A stretch of DNA of 64,000 nucleotides from Aurantiochytrium sp. KH105. Taxonomy: Eukaryota > Sar > Bigyra > Thraustochytrida > Thraustochytriidae. A program made the position numbers and the translations under genes. The notes beneath the pieces were generated by a model. The model was not told the origin of the DNA, made no database searches, and saw nothing but the letters and a program-made list of their open reading frames with translations. The stretch is taken from NCBI GenBank assembly GCA_003116975.1, contig BGKB01000089.1, positions 248,001 to 312,000 of the forward strand, read 5' to 3'. Positions within the stretch are counted from its first letter, which is position 1; each line of letters opens with the position of its first letter. This document shows, piece by piece, positions 29,855 through 38,774 of the stretch.

Positions 29855-32230
29855 TTAGGCTCGTTTCTGTGCTGTGGGTTTGTGAGAGCGTCTGCGTTCA
29901 CGCTCTCGCTGTGCCTTGGTGGCCTTAAAAAAGGCAACACTGTCCGGCTCCTGAGCCTGAACGCGCTCGATCTCAAGCTTGTCAAACTGCTCTCCATCGT
30001 CAAGGATGTCTTCATCGTCGAAAGCCATCTTCTCTTCGCGAAGGCGCTGTGCATTGAGGTACCACGACTGAAAGTCCTTGAGGAGGCCAATCTTGATATG
30101 GTCACGTGTTTCGGAAAGACTTTCCTTCGCTCGACGCAACTCTGCATGTTCGTCATGAACGGTGCGAAACTCCTTTTTCAGTTCTTTGGCTTGCTTCATG
30201 AGAATAAATTCCTCCTCGTCAATGATTCGCTCATCCCCGGAGGCGAGCTTGCCCTCGGCAGCCTTTTGTTCCTCGCGAATCGCGTTGATCTTTGTCTGCA
30301 TATCGTCTTGTTCTGCCTGCAGAGCGCGTAGCCGCTGACGTTTCTCCTGCATCTGCGCAATGCACGCCTTGGTCTCACGTTGGTTTTGTTGCAGCTTCTC
30401 ATGCTCCTTGACAGCAACCAAGCTCGTATACATTTTGAAAGCTGCCTCGCGATTGGCCGGAACCTGCGACGGGTCAATCTGCTGAACCCGCGACGCCTTG
30501 CGGGTCGAGCCATCAGCAAAGCCAGCGCCGCCTTCTTGCTCTTCCAATTCATTCTCAGAAGAAACCTCGATATTACCGGTTTCTCCGTCGGACGGGGCTG
30601 CACCAGTGTCCGCGGGGTGGGACGCCGAGGGTGAGGAAGGATCTGCATGCTTGGATTCCATGCCATCTCCGTCTCCTCCGGCAAGGCCGTCAGGAAGATC
30701 CATCTCCTTCGGCCTGGCCCCAGGGGGCGCGTGACCAAGGCCAAAGCCACGTTCGTCTTCCTCCTCGCCGACGAGGCCATCGTTGGCGGCTCCGCTACGG
30801 CCAGAATGGCTCAGATCCCCGGAACTTCCGGCATGAGAAGCAGGCGTTCCATCTCGTGCCTGAAATTGAAACTGTTGACGTAGACGCTCTTCGACTTGTG
30901 CTTCGGCATGCTGGATGAGAAGCTTGAATTGGCGAAAGCATTCTTGCGCATGACGAACACTCTGGATGTCGATGGCACAGGCCTCTTCTTCATCAACGCT
31001 TGCTTCGGCAAAGCGCCGGACCTGCAAAGCAATATTGCGGCATTCCTCGGGCGTGTACTCCTCGTATGAGACTCCAGAGCGGTTCGCGAGCGCGTCATGC
31101 ATCATTAGTTCCTGCTTGAGCTCGCGGATTTGGCGCTCGTATCTCCGCAGAAGCATGCCATCGTCACTCTGCACGTTTGCTGCAGCCTGGTTCTCGACGC
31201 GCATCATGCGTTGTGCCAATTTCAGGGTCGAGGTAGACTCTTCGAGGTGCTTGGCCTCACCCCAGATGCAAGCGATGAGCGAGGTGTTGCAGTTTCCTCC
31301 AAGAGAGTCCTTGAGAACGTTGGTAAGCTTGGTCTGGCGATACGGAATGTGTGAGCGGCTGCCAGAAGTGAGAGCGACCACGACCTGCTCCAGATATGTG
31401 AGCGACTTGTTGATGTAGCGCGACTCCTTGCGCAACTGTTCATCGATTTTTTCGCCAATGGCCTTTTTAAGGCGCTCCGAGCCGGCAAGGTCCACGAGGT
31501 TGAGCTTGCTGACGATGACTTCCTCGGCGCGAAGGCGAGCCTTTTGCTCGACATGTAGCGTGAAAATCGAATGCGAGCGGTTGGACTGTTTGTTGAGTTG
31601 ATGCTCGGCAACAATGCGGTTCTCCTCGCCGCGGAAGAGGACGCGCAGCGCTTCTTCTTCATTGGCAACAACCTCGCTGGTAAGACCGCGAACTTGCATG
31701 GAGTGAGTGCGCGCATCCTCGGTGATTTGAAAGTCCTTGTCCGTGGCTGCGCCTTCGTCGTCAAGCAAATCAAAGATTTTCTCGTTGTAGATTTCCATAA
31801 AGGAAACAGACACGGTAAAGTCGTGTTGCGGCCGGTTTTCGATCTCAGCAAAGAGATGAGTGACAGCACGCGGGATGATGCCTCGTTGGGCGAAATTGTG
31901 AGTGTCACCCGTCATGGTAAAGGTCTTACCTGCGCCCGTTTGTCCGTACGCCATAATCGTCCCGTTGATGCCTTCCATGACGCCATCAACAATGTGATCT
32001 GCAGCTTCGGCATAAATGGCCTCCTGCGCGCTGTTGTGAAGCACCTTGTCGAACTGGAATCTCCATGTGTCCCTCCGATTATCCATGGCCGAGCGGTCCG
32101 ATTGCTGTTCGACATCGCGTCGTTTGATGCGGATCGTGTTCTTGCTCGTGTCCACCTGAATTTGGTCTTGCGAGAAATTTGCCGTGGGTCTCGTACGCAC
32201 CAGCACTTTGATGCATTCTTTGCGAGCCAT
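29855..32230 (-). CDS. KIF9: Kinesin-9 family motor (KIF9-like)
   Basis: The first ATG is 32228-32230 (MARKECIKVLVRTRP), giving 791 residues. The motor domain fills about 1-345: P-loop GQTGAGKT at 96-103, switch I NKQSNRSHSIF, switch II DLAGSE and microtubule-binding IPYRQTKLTNVLKDSLGGN. The neck and tail match kinesin-9A, including LKQELMMHDALANR, the region around AIDIQSVRHAQECFRQFK, and FGLGHAPPGARPK, close to FGLGVAPFSTKPGKK of animal KIF9. Coiled coil occupies about 590-760. Kinesin-9A works in the axoneme, at the central pair, and supports flagellar beating. Its presence therefore implies a flagellated stage. The ATG is preceded by a triplicated 26-bp element. Confidence 0.93.
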   Translation of the reverse strand: MARKECIKVLVRTRPTANFSQDQIQVDTSKNTIRIKRRDVEQQSDRSAMDNRRDTWRFQFDKVLHNSAQEAIYAEAADHIVDGVMEGINGTIMAYGQTGAGKTFTMTGDTHNFAQRGIIPRAVTHLFAEIENRPQHDFTVSVSFMEIYNEKIFDLLDDEGAATDKDFQITEDARTHSMQVRGLTSEVVANEEEALRVLFRGEENRIVAEHQLNKQSNRSHSIFTLHVEQKARLRAEEVIVSKLNLVDLAGSERLKKAIGEKIDEQLRKESRYINKSLTYLEQVVVALTSGSRSHIPYRQTKLTNVLKDSLGGNCNTSLIACIWGEAKHLEESTSTLKLAQRMMRVENQAAANVQSDDGMLLRRYERQIRELKQELMMHDALANRSGVSYEEYTPEECRNIALQVRRFAEASVDEEEACAIDIQSVRHAQECFRQFKLLIQHAEAQVEERLRQQFQFQARDGTPASHAGSSGDLSHSGRSGAANDGLVGEEEDERGFGLGHAPPGARPKEMDLPDGLAGGDGDGMESKHADPSSPSASHPADTGAAPSDGETGNIEVSSENELEEQEGGAGFADGSTRKASRVQQIDPSQVPANREAAFKMYTSLVAVKEHEKLQQNQRETKACIAQMQEKRQRLRALQAEQDDMQTKINAIREEQKAAEGKLASGDERIIDEEEFILMKQAKELKKEFRTVHDEHAELRRAKESLSETRDHIKIGLLKDFQSWYLNAQRLREEKMAFDDEDILDDGEQFDKLEIERVQAQEPDSVAFFKATKAQRERERRRSHKPTAQKRA

Positions 32231-32262
32231 ACTTGCTGACGACACTTGAAAAGCGGCTCGCA

Positions 32263-32340
32263 GCACGAAAACCCAAGACTTGACCGTGGCACGAAAGCTC
32301 AGGACTTGTTCGTAGCGCGAAAGCTCGCGATTCGTCTACA
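32263..32340. repeat. Three tandem 26-bp units upstream of kinesin-9
   Basis: Units start at 32263 (GCACGAAAACCCAAGACTTG), 32289 (GCACGAAAGCTCAGGACTTG) and 32315 (GCGCGAAAGCTCGCGATTCG). They sit 33-110 bp upstream of the kinesin ATG. The spacing is exactly 26 bp and similarity falls with distance from the gene. They could be repeated regulatory sites or decaying slippage. Confidence 0.75.
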
Positions 32341-32737
32341 GCTCGCAAGTACGCTCCAAACTTAGGAGTTCGTCCTGCTCGTGCTTGCTTGCTTGCTTTA
32401 GCAATTTCAAGTGTCGAATTTGTATGCCGTCTTCTACGATTGCTGAGATTGCTGCGCACGTACGTAGGAACAGCAAAAGAGAATTGAAAGCAATCGCCGC
32501 TGCCCAAAATCGCCTCCAGCGCAGTTTCCTTTTTCCCGGGACCTCGTTCGCCCTCTTCTCTCGCACGCAAGTTTTCCTTCTCCAGCCGGTGTCCGCCTTC
32601 CCAACCAGCCGCTCCCTAGCACTTCGAGCGCCGAAGCGCGCTTTCCCCCCACCAGCCGCGCGGCCAGATGTTTTGCCACGCTCACGCTCTCCAGCTCTGC
32701 AAGCTCGACGTTCCTCCTTTCACGAAACAGGGGAACC

Positions 32738-32815
32738 AGAAGCAGAAGCAGAAGCAGAAGCCGAAGAAGACGATGAAAAAGAAGAAGAAGAAGAAGAAGA
32801 AGAAGACGAAGAGCC
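32738..32815. repeat. Purine-rich (GAA/GCAGAA)n microsatellite
   Basis: GAAGCAGAAGCAGAAGC-type units pass into AGAAGAAGAAG units over about 78 bp. The strand asymmetry of purines is complete enough to favour triplex or slipped structures. It is non-coding in the preferred annotation. Confidence 0.75.
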
Positions 32816-33030
32816 TGAGCTGAGGTTCCGAGTCATCAACGGCTCGTAGCCCAGCGCACACCCTCCCGCGCGCACACCCCAACGCGCACCCTGTGCACAC
32901 CGGGTCCCCGGGGACGCCCGTGGAGCCCGCGCTTTTTCGCCTGCTCCGGCGGGCGGGAGAGCGCGAACGACGCCGCGCCCGACCCCGACCCGGAGCCGGA
33001 GCCGGCGCCCGGCGCCCGCGCGAGCGGAGC

Positions 33031-34875
33031 ATGACGAGGGGCGGCGCGCGGCGGTCTTCGCGCAGGCTGAACGCGAAGCGCGGCCGGCCCGATGCGGATG
33101 GCGAGGCCGCGCCCGGCGAGGGCTTCAAGCGCCTGCGCATGCTGGCCGCGCTCGTGAGCGACAACAAGTCGGGCTCCGGCAGGCGCAGCAAGCGCAAGGC
33201 CGCGGCCGCCGCCGCCGCTGCCAAGGCCGCGTCCTCCTCCTCCTCCTCCTCCTCGCGGACCTCCTCGGGTGCGGCCGACGCCGCAGAGGAGGACGCGGAG
33301 GAGTCGCGGACCGAGGCCGCTCAGGCGAAGACGGCCAAGGGAAAAAAGCGGCCCGTCAGGACGCGCGGAAAGGCGAGCGAGGCCGGCAACGACGACGACG
33401 GCGATGGTGATGATGTTGGTGACGATGTGGGCGAGGAGAGAAAGCGGGCCAAGGGCGCGAAGCGGCATGACGTTAAGAGCGCGACCGAAAAAGCAAAGGC
33501 TGCTGTCTCAGCTCGCAAAATGAGCGAGAATGACGCGGAAGACACCATGGAGGATCGCGAAGTTTCTCGTGCAAGCGTCCCGACCGTCATCAACAATAAA
33601 AAAGGTGAAAGTGGTGCCGAAACCGCCGCCGCCGCCGCCGCCACCGCCGATACCACAACCACTACTGGGGGCATTGCCAGTACCAGTTCCAGCGCCAACA
33701 CCAGTGGTAATACCAAGGACAACACTAACATCGAGGACATCAATTCCATCCTCAACGATGCAAAGGACGGCAATAATGACGCCCTCGAAAATAACAGCAG
33801 CAGCAGCAGCAGCAACAATGAAAGCAGCAGCAACAAGAAAAACAGTAGCAGCATCCGAGAGGATGCTGCTTTTGACCAAGAGTCTCCAAACAATAAAATT
33901 GCCTCCACAGACAGCAATATCATCCGTGGCGGCAAAGATGGTCTCGATGACAGCGGCGAGGCGATCTTGACTCAATACGAAGGGGTCCCCTCGACGGCAC
34001 CTCCAAGCGCTGACATCGAGCATACTTCAAATTCTGTCGACGTTGGCATGCTCGAGCCTCTCGAGATCACAACGACCAAAGTCATTAACGAGGTTCAGGC
34101 GAACGAAAAGGCTGAAAAGAAAAAGGCGCGTAGGTGCAGATTTGAAGGGTGCGCACGCGGTGCCAAGACTGGGGGATTTTGCACCGCGCATGGTGGTGGA
34201 ACGAAATGCATCGAACCAGGGTGCATGAAAAATGCGCAGCTTTATGGAAAGTGCAAAGGTCATGGAGGACGTCGCTTGTGTACTGAAGATGGATGTTCGA
34301 ACGGTGCCGAGACGGGAGGAAAGTGCAAACGTCATGGAGGTGGTCGTCGCTGCGACGAGCCATTGTGCGACAAATCGGCTATTACTGGTGGCAAGTGCAT
34401 GCGGCACGGCGGCGGTCGACGCTGCAAAATTCCAGACTGCACCAGAGCCGACGCTGGTGGAGGCGTGTGCATCCGCCACGGCGGCGGGCGGCGATGCAAC
34501 ATGGAAGGATGCAACAATTCAGATCAAGGTCAAGGTTTTTGCAGGAGTCATGGAGGCGGTAAGGTTTGCAAGATCCCTGATTGCTCCAAGTATGTGATTG
34601 CAAGAGGTCTTTGCTTTCGTCATGGCGGGGCGAAAAAGTGCCAAGTGCCAGGGTGCGATAATCAGGACCAGGGCCGCGGAAAGTGTCGTGGGCACGGCGG
34701 AGGTAAGCGTTGTGCCGTTGAAGGTTGCGAAAAGAGCGCACAGCGTCGTGAAAGGTGCTGGAAGCACGGTGGCGGCAAGCTCTGCGACGTACCGGGATGC
34801 CGCCGCGCGGATCGCCGTGGCGGTAAATGCAAGATACATCTTGGATTGGAAGCCACCGATAGCGCGGTCGCTTGA
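33031..34875 (+). CDS. WRKY19-type zinc-knuckle repeat protein
   Basis: With ATG at 33031 (MTRGGARRSSRRLNAKRG) the product has 614 residues; an upstream in-frame start at 32893 is possible. Residues 1-365 are disordered and low complexity: Arg/Ala/Ser-rich, then Thr/Asn/Ser-rich. Basic clusters suit nuclear import. Residues 369-606 are ten head-to-tail 24-residue units with the pattern C-x4-C-x9-C-x2-H followed by Gly-Gly-Gly and basic residues (for example CKIPDCTRADAGGGVCIRHG). The four ligands per unit indicate one zinc each. The unit matches the short repeats found in plant WRKY19-like proteins and abundant in oomycetes and other stramenopiles. No WRKYGQK motif is present, so it is not a WRKY factor proper. 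Nucleic-acid binding is likely but inferred. Confidence 0.88.
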   Translation: MTRGGARRSSRRLNAKRGRPDADGEAAPGEGFKRLRMLAALVSDNKSGSGRRSKRKAAAAAAAAKAASSSSSSSSRTSSGAADAAEEDAEESRTEAAQAKTAKGKKRPVRTRGKASEAGNDDDGDGDDVGDDVGEERKRAKGAKRHDVKSATEKAKAAVSARKMSENDAEDTMEDREVSRASVPTVINNKKGESGAETAAAAAATADTTTTTGGIASTSSSANTSGNTKDNTNIEDINSILNDAKDGNNDALENNSSSSSSNNESSSNKKNSSSIREDAAFDQESPNNKIASTDSNIIRGGKDGLDDSGEAILTQYEGVPSTAPPSADIEHTSNSVDVGMLEPLEITTTKVINEVQANEKAEKKKARRCRFEGCARGAKTGGFCTAHGGGTKCIEPGCMKNAQLYGKCKGHGGRRLCTEDGCSNGAETGGKCKRHGGGRRCDEPLCDKSAITGGKCMRHGGGRRCKIPDCTRADAGGGVCIRHGGGRRCNMEGCNNSDQGQGFCRSHGGGKVCKIPDCSKYVIARGLCFRHGGAKKCQVPGCDNQDQGRGKCRGHGGGKRCAVEGCEKSAQRRERCWKHGGGKLCDVPGCRRADRRGGKCKIHLGLEATDSAVA

Positions 34876-35082
34876 GAACATTGTTTCGTTTCAGTGGATC
34901 TGTAGTTGGTGACTCTCTTAAATTTTCTCTCGACAAAACTCGCCGTTTATTTTCCGTTCGTTTTTACCTATTTTTAATTTGTCACTGGCAACTGACAGCT
35001 GATGATAGCATATGACGAATTTTGATTATCAAACGCTGATGGAAAGCCAAAGGATACAAGCAAGGCATCATTAAAATGAGTC
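34876..35082. other. Short convergent intergenic region
   Basis: 207 bp, AT-rich (for example 34918-34985), between two convergent 3' ends. It must hold both 3' UTRs and both poly(A) regions. No hairpin terminator is expected or seen. Confidence 0.5.
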
Positions 35083-38000
35083 TTATCCCATATCGCTCGA
35101 CTCGTCCATGTCTCGCACGTTGTAATTGCGGATTCGCTGCGAGCCAATCTGGACCTGACCGCGGCCCGGACCTGTGACAGGTCGGCGCCGACGAGTCGAA
35201 CTTGCTGCGCTCAAAGGTGCCTGCGGAGGGTCTCCTGGAGCGTTGTGCGCGGAATTACGAATAAGTTGATGACCATGCGGCGAAGACGTGTCACGCTGGC
35301 CAACCTGCCCAAGGCGTTGACGAGCCTCGGCAAGGCGATCTCGCGCGGAGAGTGGCCCAGATGCTGGCGGCCGGGAGTCAACACGAGCTTTTGCTGAAGC
35401 AGGTCGTGCGTCTGAAAATGCAAGACGACTCTCGCCAACGATTCGCAGTGATTTTGATGGGGATGCGCGAGGGGTGTTTGAAACGGTTTTTTCTCCAAAG
35501 TCATCGCTTTCGTTTACAGCAGCTTGGGCCTGTGCAGCTCGAAGTTGGAGCTTGAGCGTGCGATTTTGGGCAACCAGTTGCTCAAGAGCGAGCTCCACGC
35601 TGCGGATTTTACTTTCGAAAGTCGCTGCAACCTGGCGCTCCACTTGATCGAGCTGATCTGTCGTGACGCTGGACCGAGACGAATGTTTGAGCTCGGCACG
35701 AAGTTTGTTGGCCAAATCGGCGAGGCGGTCGCGTTCCTCCGTGACCTGTTTAACCTCCTTTTGCGCGAGGTCTACTTCACGCTTAAGGCGGCCGTTTTCT
35801 GATGTGAGCGTCGCAACTTGAGACTGCAAAGCGACAGTTATTTCTTCGCTCGGCCCGGGACCATTACGAGAGACCATGGTCCGCGCTGGATGGTGTGAGC
35901 TTTCGTTTTCACTCAAAGTCCGCGTCTGCAAAAGACCAATTTGGTGCTCCTGCGTGCGAAGAAGCTTGCGAAGAAGTCTCGTTTCTGCCACTTCGTCAGA
36001 GGGAGTGAGACCTTGGTGTTTTTCCCGCTCAGCGACAGCCTGAAGGTGAGCAATGTAGGCGTGTAAATCTTGTGCCTGCTCGCGAAGAAGCAGGCATTCG
36101 CGCTCAACGATATGTTCAGGTCGACTTTGCGAGCCACTTTCTTTGTCCTGAGGTTCTATTGGGCTCGTCTCGTCCTGCATTTCTTGCAACTGCATCGCCA
36201 TCGATTCCATCTCAGCGCGCATGGCGCGCAGAGCAGAGGCAAGCGCGTCCTTTTCCCTTTGAAGGTCAGCGTTTGCAATCTGCAAGCGTCCAACTTCCGC
36301 CATATCCTCCGCAGCAGAGGTGACAGTCATGGAGCTGAGCGGTGACGGCGGACCAAGATCGCCGTCGAACGTGGGCGAACTTTGTGCGTGCCCTTTTGCT
36401 CCTGGGAAAGCCCTCGTTCCACCACCACTACCGCCGCCACCACCCAATGAAGATTTCCATGCTTGAGAGCGCATCTCCTCTTGCACGGCAGCAACCTGTG
36501 CGCGGAGTTCGGTGACGGTCGTCTGCAGCGTCTCGATGACGCTAGCTTGCTCTCGGTTTTTGGTCTCCAATGTCTCGCAGAGATGCTTTTCTGCATCACG
36601 CGATTCGTCCCCTTGTGCCAAAGCCCGGGCCTCTGCAAGCTGCTGCTTTGCATCTTCTGCATCGTCACGAGCGCGGTTGGCTTGATCAAGTGCAGTGGCG
36701 ACGCGTTCCTGGGCAACTTTGAGATCCTCTTGCGCGCGCGCAACCTGGGATTCAAGAGAGCGAAGCCTGGCAGTTTTTTCTGCCAATTCGGTACGAAGTT
36801 TCGCTGCGTCAGTGTCACGGCGCGACGATCCCGTGGAGATCTCGTCACGGAGGGTTTCTACTTCACGTTGTTTGACCGCAAGCTGCTCCTCGTAGTCCCA
36901 CTTTGCTTTCGTAAAGTCAGCGCGCGAGGTCTCCAATTGAGTCTCTGCTGCACGGAGTTTATCGGCGAGCGCACTCAAACGGTCCTCGAGTCCCGAGGTC
37001 TGGGAGCGCAGGGCCTCGTCGCGTTTGGCCTCCTGACGCTCAAGTTGCGCCTCATAGTGCTCCTTTTGCTGGACGAAAGCTTGCTCTACGGCGTGCAGCG
37101 AAGAGAGAAGGTCGGTCATTTTCGTTTCGTGCTCGTCGAGAATGCTTTGTTTAAGGTCCTTTAGGTCGGCCACTTCGCTCTCGAGCTCTTCGATTCGAGC
37201 GTCTTTGAGACGTTGCGTGTCTTCCAGCTCCCAGACGAGTTGTTTGCACCGCTTTTCACTTGCGTCAAATTGGGCACCAAGTTCTGCGGCTCTGTTTCGC
37301 GCGGCATTTTTCGCGGCGCGCTCGCGCGTCTGTGCCTCGGTCTGTTGCTTGACGCGATCCTGGAGCTCTTTGTTGGCATTTTGGAGCTCCTCGATACGAT
37401 GTTCGTAGTCCCGGTACCGCTGTCGAGAAAGTTCGTCATAGGTGGCAGCCATTTCGCGACGTTGGGCCTCGAGATCGTCATCCTTTTCTTGAAGGCGGTG
37501 TTCGAGCTGCGCGAGTGCCTCTTCGAGTGCGAGACGTTCTTTGCGATGCCTTGTCTCCAGCGCGACACGACCACCTTCCATATTTGTGCGAAGGTCGGCA
37601 AGGCGGCGCTCGTGAGCGTCTTCATTTTCGCGGGCACGAACTGCGGCGGCCTCGAGCTGGGCCTCGAGATCGTCAATCTGCATGCGGAGCTCGCTCGCCT
37701 CGGCTTCTTTGTCGCTAATAATTTCCTTGACCTTGGCAAACGCGGTGTCGAACTTGTCAAGTTCCGCGTCGCGGTCGGCAATAAGTTGGAGATTGTAATT
37801 GAAATCTTCGCTGAGTTTGGCGAACTTTTCCTCGGCTACGCGAAGCTGTTCGTCTTTGCCGCGCAGAGTGCGTTCCAGGCTTTGAAGTCTGAATTCGTTC
37901 ATCTCTTGAAGCTCGCGTTGCTTTTGTTGGATGAGCGTTTCGAGGTCGTCGCCGTGAATACTGGTGCGGCCTGCGAGCCTCTTGCCGTTTACTGGCTCGG

Positions 38001-38316
38001 CCGGAGCAGATTTGCCTCGCGAGATTTGTTTGTGGCTTGTTGGTGCAGAGAAATCCTCGTCGATCTCCGATTCCTCGTCTTGGTCTTCTCCTCCATCGTC
38101 GTCGTCGTCGTTGTCGTCGTCGTCATTCTCGACGTTGGTGAACCCTTGGTGCCGCGTGTTCTCGTCGCGATTCCTCGTGCGACGGGGCCTGTTACTGTCT
38201 GCCGAAGCGAAAGAGAGGTCGCCAAGGATAGAGGCTGCGGCAGCGGCGGCTTCTGCAGCGCGGTCCTGATCGCCCGCGCGCCTTGCCGTGGCCCCAAGCC
38301 GCGCGTCGCGCGGCAT
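35083..38316 (-). CDS. CCDC57: CCDC57-like centriolar/basal-body coiled-coil protein
   Basis: I start at ATG 38314-38316 (MPRDARLG). The frame continues upstream, but through a pyrimidine-rich and G-quadruplex-like stretch. The product has 1077 residues. An acidic Asp run near 65-80 is followed by nearly continuous coiled coil from about 120. The segment LSEDFNYNLQLIADRD (about 165-180), followed by AELDKFDTAFAKVKE, aligns closely with human CCDC57 (LQEDFVYNLQVLEERD then LELERYDAAFAQARE). A later VGRLQIANADLQREKDALAS motif also matches a conserved CCDC57 region in placement. CCDC57 is a centriolar-satellite and centrosome component needed for centriole duplication and ciliogenesis in animals. 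The same role here is inferred. The C-terminal 130 residues are disordered and basic. Confidence 0.75.
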   Translation of the reverse strand: MPRDARLGATARRAGDQDRAAEAAAAAASILGDLSFASADSNRPRRTRNRDENTRHQGFTNVENDDDDNDDDDDGGEDQDEESEIDEDFSAPTSHKQISRGKSAPAEPVNGKRLAGRTSIHGDDLETLIQQKQRELQEMNEFRLQSLERTLRGKDEQLRVAEEKFAKLSEDFNYNLQLIADRDAELDKFDTAFAKVKEIISDKEAEASELRMQIDDLEAQLEAAAVRARENEDAHERRLADLRTNMEGGRVALETRHRKERLALEEALAQLEHRLQEKDDDLEAQRREMAATYDELSRQRYRDYEHRIEELQNANKELQDRVKQQTEAQTRERAAKNAARNRAAELGAQFDASEKRCKQLVWELEDTQRLKDARIEELESEVADLKDLKQSILDEHETKMTDLLSSLHAVEQAFVQQKEHYEAQLERQEAKRDEALRSQTSGLEDRLSALADKLRAAETQLETSRADFTKAKWDYEEQLAVKQREVETLRDEISTGSSRRDTDAAKLRTELAEKTARLRSLESQVARAQEDLKVAQERVATALDQANRARDDAEDAKQQLAEARALAQGDESRDAEKHLCETLETKNREQASVIETLQTTVTELRAQVAAVQEEMRSQAWKSSLGGGGGSGGGTRAFPGAKGHAQSSPTFDGDLGPPSPLSSMTVTSAAEDMAEVGRLQIANADLQREKDALASALRAMRAEMESMAMQLQEMQDETSPIEPQDKESGSQSRPEHIVERECLLLREQAQDLHAYIAHLQAVAEREKHQGLTPSDEVAETRLLRKLLRTQEHQIGLLQTRTLSENESSHHPARTMVSRNGPGPSEEITVALQSQVATLTSENGRLKREVDLAQKEVKQVTEERDRLADLANKLRAELKHSSRSSVTTDQLDQVERQVAATFESKIRSVELALEQLVAQNRTLKLQLRAAQAQAAVNESDDFGEKTVSNTPRASPSKSLRIVGESRLAFSDARPASAKARVDSRPPASGPLSARDRLAEARQRLGQVGQRDTSSPHGHQLIRNSAHNAPGDPPQAPLSAASSTRRRRPVTGPGRGQVQIGSQRIRNYNVRDMDESSDMG

Positions 38317-38774
38317 CTCGCCCCCCTTGGAAAAAAAAATTATCAACAGAGAGAGAGAAAGGGGTTTGGGCGGGTTTGGGCGGGTTTGGGCTTTCGGCTT
38401 CGTCAACCGTAAGTTGCAACAAGTACTGCACGACCATCGTGCCCATTCTTACTTGGGGACGTCTCCTCGCTGATAGGGAGATTATGCGATGCGCAGAAGA
38501 GAAAAGGCGGTCAAACTTCGTTCACGTGCGTGGTAGTTGTGACCGCGTACACCTAGGTAGAAGTAGGCCTATAGAATGGAAATGAATTGCTCACGCCAAA
38601 AGCTTCAGCGCGTCTCATACGCCTCGTCTTGCGAGGCAGAAGCGCATCTGCTTTACAGTTAGCCTTTCTAGAGAAGAGAAGAGGAGAGCAAGCGCGGTCG
38701 TGTAAGTTTTCCTCTTTTTGGCAAGAAAAAAGGGTGAGCAAGGTTTCAGAAAAAAGAAGATTGGCTGACGGAAA
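38317..38774. other. Intergenic region with G-quadruplex motif
   Basis: A 458-bp spacer between the CCDC57-like 5' end and the PSMG2 3' end, both on minus. It includes three 10-bp G-rich repeats at 38361-38390 next to a GA-rich run (38347-38360). The rest looks ordinary. Confidence 0.55.
38361..38390 (+). repeat. Three 10-bp CGGGTTTGGG repeats (G4-forming motif)
   Basis: GGGGTTTGGG is followed by two copies of CGGGTTTGGG. Six G-runs of three or four with loops of one to three bases match a stable G-quadruplex pattern. It lies 45-75 bp upstream of the preferred CCDC57-like start, on the non-coding strand relative to that gene. Confidence 0.85.

Larger units (their letters stand above)
32231..33030. 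other. Divergent promoter region, kinesin-9 / zinc-knuckle protein
   Basis: An 800-bp spacer between two divergent genes. It contains three 26-bp units next to the kinesin start (listed separately) and a purine-rich GAA/GCAGAA microsatellite at about 32738-32815. The frame upstream of 33031 stays open back to 32893 and includes no better start, so the zinc-protein coding region could begin earlier. Confidence 0.5.

Noticed and set aside
32385-32849. A 154-codon plus frame between kinesin-9 and the zinc-knuckle gene
   Set aside because: Its second half is only the GAA microsatellite read as Glu/Ala, and the first half has no recognisable content.
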